From contig CAMCMT010000028.1 in NCBI GenBank assembly GCA_945875915.1, positions 1 through 33,991 of the forward strand: 33,991 nt of DNA, written 5' to 3'. Below the pieces are notes generated by a model. It did no database searches. It saw only the letters and a list, made by a program, of their open reading frames with translations, and was not told the origin of the DNA. Position numbers and translations under genes: made by a program. Positions 32,316 through 33,991 of the stretch are shown piece by piece. Numbering within the stretch: position 1 is the stretch's first letter; each line of letters begins with the position of its first letter. The stretch is from Synechococcus sp. UW140. Its GTDB lineage: Bacteria; Cyanobacteriota; Cyanobacteriia; PCC-6307; Cyanobiaceae.

Positions 32316-32401
32316 GAAAGGTGTGTGAGTGAGAGCCCGAGGAGGGTGTGTGAAGGAGTGATTGAGGATTCGAGGGTTGGGGTCGACCCGTAGCCGACCC
32401 C
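32316..32401 (-). ncRNA. CU-rich element in the porin 3' UTR, resembling sRNA Yfr1
   Basis: On the minus strand a 7-bp stem (GGGGTCG/CGACCCC, 32379-32401) is followed by about 60 bases that look unpaired and CU/CA-rich, including ACTCCTTCACACACC (32345-32359) and a second CTCACTCACACACC copy (about 32320-32333), and then the terminator hairpin. The cyanobacterial sRNA Yfr1 has this layout: stem, unpaired ACUCCUCACAC, terminator; and Yfr1 regulates outer-membrane porins. The motif here differs by one inserted U. It could be a 3'-UTR-derived sRNA or simply an unstructured 3' UTR. Confidence 0.35.
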
Positions 32402-32467
32402 GATCTGGACAGACGCAATTCGAGCGAAAGTTCTGCTCAGACCCAACGAACCGTTCTGAACAAAAGA

Positions 32468-33991
32468 TCAGAACTTGAACTGGGCCATCACTAGGCCACC
32501 AAACACGTTGGCTCCTGTGCTGGCTGACGTACCAGAAGAGGTACCGGCACTGGAAGGGTTACTGAGGTAGAAGAGGGCCGGAGACACCGAGATTTTGTCG
32601 GTGACCTGGAACTTGTACCACCACTCCCAAACGTAGTTGCCGTCCTGAGCGGTTTGGCCGTTACGCAGGGCTGTCACGAAGTTGGGTTGACCAACGGCCA
32701 TGCCAGCGGAGTTGCCCTTGATGAAGGCATCCTTCCATTGCAGAGCCACTGTCCAGGACTGGGTGGCAGCAATGTTATTAACAGCTAACTGGCTGGAAAC
32801 ACCAGCGAGATTTCCTGGAGCGGTTGTTGATGTGCCCGGGGTCGTAAACACGCTTGCACTGGGAGCAAGATATCCGGACTGATTATAAGCGGAGTAACCC
32901 CAGCCAGCACTGATCGAAGGAACGATCGTGCCATTCTTCTTGGGAGTCCAAGCGACGGTATAGGCAAAGTTGTTGACATCGATGTTGCTACCATTCCAGC
33001 CCGAATTAGGCTGGGTTGTATTGGTAGTTGCAACTGGGCAGGATACTGCAGCGACTGCAGCCTGGGTTCCCTCACGAGCGGCCGTGCCGCAGGTGCCGTA
33101 GCGCCAAGCGAAGGTGGTTTTCCACTGCTGAGCCTGATAACCAATCTGAGCAGTGACGTTGCTCTGACTCCTGTTGTTCATGATGCCACCGGACGCAGTC
33201 AGATCTGCGGACTGGGCATTCTGAGCAACATAAGACAGCGAAGCACCAAAGAAGGGAGCGCCTTTTTTGACGTTCTGCTTCCAGATCACACCAGCGCCAC
33301 CACCGGTGGCTTTGTTGTAAGTCCCGGGAGCGCCATGAACCGTAAAGGCATCAAGGAGCTTGAGATCGCCGTAGTAGAAAGGCTCGACCGCCAGAGCTTC
33401 CGTGTTACGCATGATTGGGCCCACGATAAAGGTGAGCTCTTTCCCAGAGGGGAAGCGATAGAACAAACGATCAATAAATACAGTGTTGTTTACTGCTGAG
33501 CTGCCAGGGGAGGCAACGTCAAGCCTTGAAAGAGTATAAGGAGTACCGTTAAAACCGCTTCCAGTAAAGTTGCCAGCCCGCAGTCGAGTGAACAGCAAGT
33601 CCTTACCAGTGAAGCTGGTGTTGAGGGCTAGGCGCAGGTCGTAATTAAATGTGGTGCCACCAGCTGTCTGGCTGTTGGCGTTCGTTCCGCCGACGCTATT
33701 GGTACCAACTTGGCCACCGATACCATTGTTGTTCCCGCCAAAGCCGAGGCCGCCGAGGGTCCAAAAGGTGTCACCCTGAAGCTTGGTGGTGGTGGAGAAC
33801 TGGGTGGCTTCCAGTTTGCCCACTTTGGCTTCCAGACCGGAAACGCGGCCCTTGAGGACGGCGAGCTCCTTGCTGAATTCTTTCTGCAGGCGGCGCAGTT
33901 CGTCGGTCACTTCGGTGACGCGATCGAGACAGGCGTTGAGCAGGGCAGCGGCTTCAAAGCGGCTGAGGGCCTGCTTGCCCTTGAAGGTGCC
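32468..33991 (-). CDS. SLH-domain-type outer membrane porin (SomA/iron-uptake porin family), 5' end missing
   Basis: The frame is open to the right edge, so the signal peptide and most of the SLH domain are outside the window; 507 residues are visible. They start GTFKGKQALSRFEAAALLNA, the end of an S-layer-homology domain that anchors the protein to the cell wall, followed by a coiled coil (VTDELRRLQKEFSKELAVL, VSGLEAKVGKLEAT) and an OprB-like beta-barrel ending in the typical outer-membrane C-terminal Phe (QFKF). Such porins are the main outer-membrane channels of picocyanobacteria. The barrel loops are Asn/Thr/Ser/Gly-rich and their DNA is AT-richer than the surroundings. Tandem C-x-C-like cysteines in a loop (GTCGTAAREG, VSCPVATT) may form a disulfide. 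Confidence 0.9.
   Translation of the reverse strand, partial: GTFKGKQALSRFEAAALLNACLDRVTEVTDELRRLQKEFSKELAVLKGRVSGLEAKVGKLEATQFSTTTKLQGDTFWTLGGLGFGGNNNGIGGQVGTNSVGGTNANSQTAGGTTFNYDLRLALNTSFTGKDLLFTRLRAGNFTGSGFNGTPYTLSRLDVASPGSSAVNNTVFIDRLFYRFPSGKELTFIVGPIMRNTEALAVEPFYYGDLKLLDAFTVHGAPGTYNKATGGGAGVIWKQNVKKGAPFFGASLSYVAQNAQSADLTASGGIMNNRSQSNVTAQIGYQAQQWKTTFAWRYGTCGTAAREGTQAAVAAVSCPVATTNTTQPNSGWNGSNIDVNNFAYTVAWTPKKNGTIVPSISAGWGYSAYNQSGYLAPSASVFTTPGTSTTAPGNLAGVSSQLAVNNIAATQSWTVALQWKDAFIKGNSAGMAVGQPNFVTALRNGQTAQDGNYVWEWWYKFQVTDKISVSPALFYLSNPSSAGTSSGTSASTGANVFGGLVMAQFKF

Noticed and set aside
1-33991. CRISPR arrays, tRNAs, transposases, toxin-antitoxin or restriction genes, phage genes
   Set aside because: None was found: no regularly spaced repeats, no tRNA-like TPsiC arms, and all substantial genes belong to housekeeping, photosynthesis or envelope families.

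Overview
The window reads as a piece of a picocyanobacterial chromosome of the Synechococcus/Cyanobium type. It is GC-rich and densely packed, with short intergenic gaps, many GTG/TTG starts and 1-14 bp overlaps. It carries several cyanobacterial hallmark genes: psbU, crtQ, ndhO, a petL-like microgene, crr7, the TIGR03279 radical SAM protein, DUF3120, DUF751 and DUF4346. I see no insertion sequence, prophage, CRISPR array or tRNA. Nearly everything looks like core vertical genome; the most variable-looking DNA lies in the surface loops of TolC and of the porin.

Layout. 1-463 is non-coding and looks like the promoter and leader of an rRNA operon that would run off the left edge on the minus strand. 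464-5527 (minus) is a run of uppP, TIGR03279 radical SAM/PDZ protein, TolC and an inositol-monophosphatase-family protein. 5673-8738 (plus) holds DUF3120, psbU with a clear terminator behind it, and nadB. 8758-9696 (minus) is a VKOR-thioredoxin fusion; divergent from it are rimO and an MFS transporter. 12558-12650 (minus) is a 30-residue petL-like gene, followed by a B12-binding radical SAM protein (plus). 14545-16138 (minus) has DUF4346 and a FemAB-like acyltransferase; a small secreted protein starts divergently, overlapping the latter.

16594-18299 (minus) is a coupled pair: a tandem-domain 6-carboxy/6-pyruvoyl-tetrahydropterin synthase and a RibD-C reductase. Then come aroK (plus), crr7 and a glutathione transferase (minus), and a plus-strand operon DUF751-rbfA-GH3-GT2/TPR-hemD. 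24806-27648 (minus) is crtQ, an SRPBCC protein and a lipoprotein with a PilP-like motif. Divergent from crtQ is an A-type Fe-S carrier, followed by a TPR protein, a lipid-A-disaccharide-synthase-related protein and a small membrane protein. The right end has a TIGR01777 oxidoreductase (minus), ndhO (plus), a J-domain protein (minus) and the 3' part of an SLH-type porin (minus, cut by the window edge).

The genes mostly serve housekeeping and photosynthesis: carotenoid, tetrapyrrole, NAD and shikimate synthesis, ribosome maturation, cell envelope, PSII and NDH-1 subunits. I found no obvious multi-gene novel system. The observations most worth a second look are regulatory or structural. They are an identical near-palindromic element facing both crtQ and the Fe-S carrier gene, a Yfr1-like CU-rich element in the porin 3' UTR, a 15-G tract ahead of the TIGR03279 gene, the degenerate first half of the tandem pterin synthase, and a possible PilP-like lipoprotein in the carotenoid operon.
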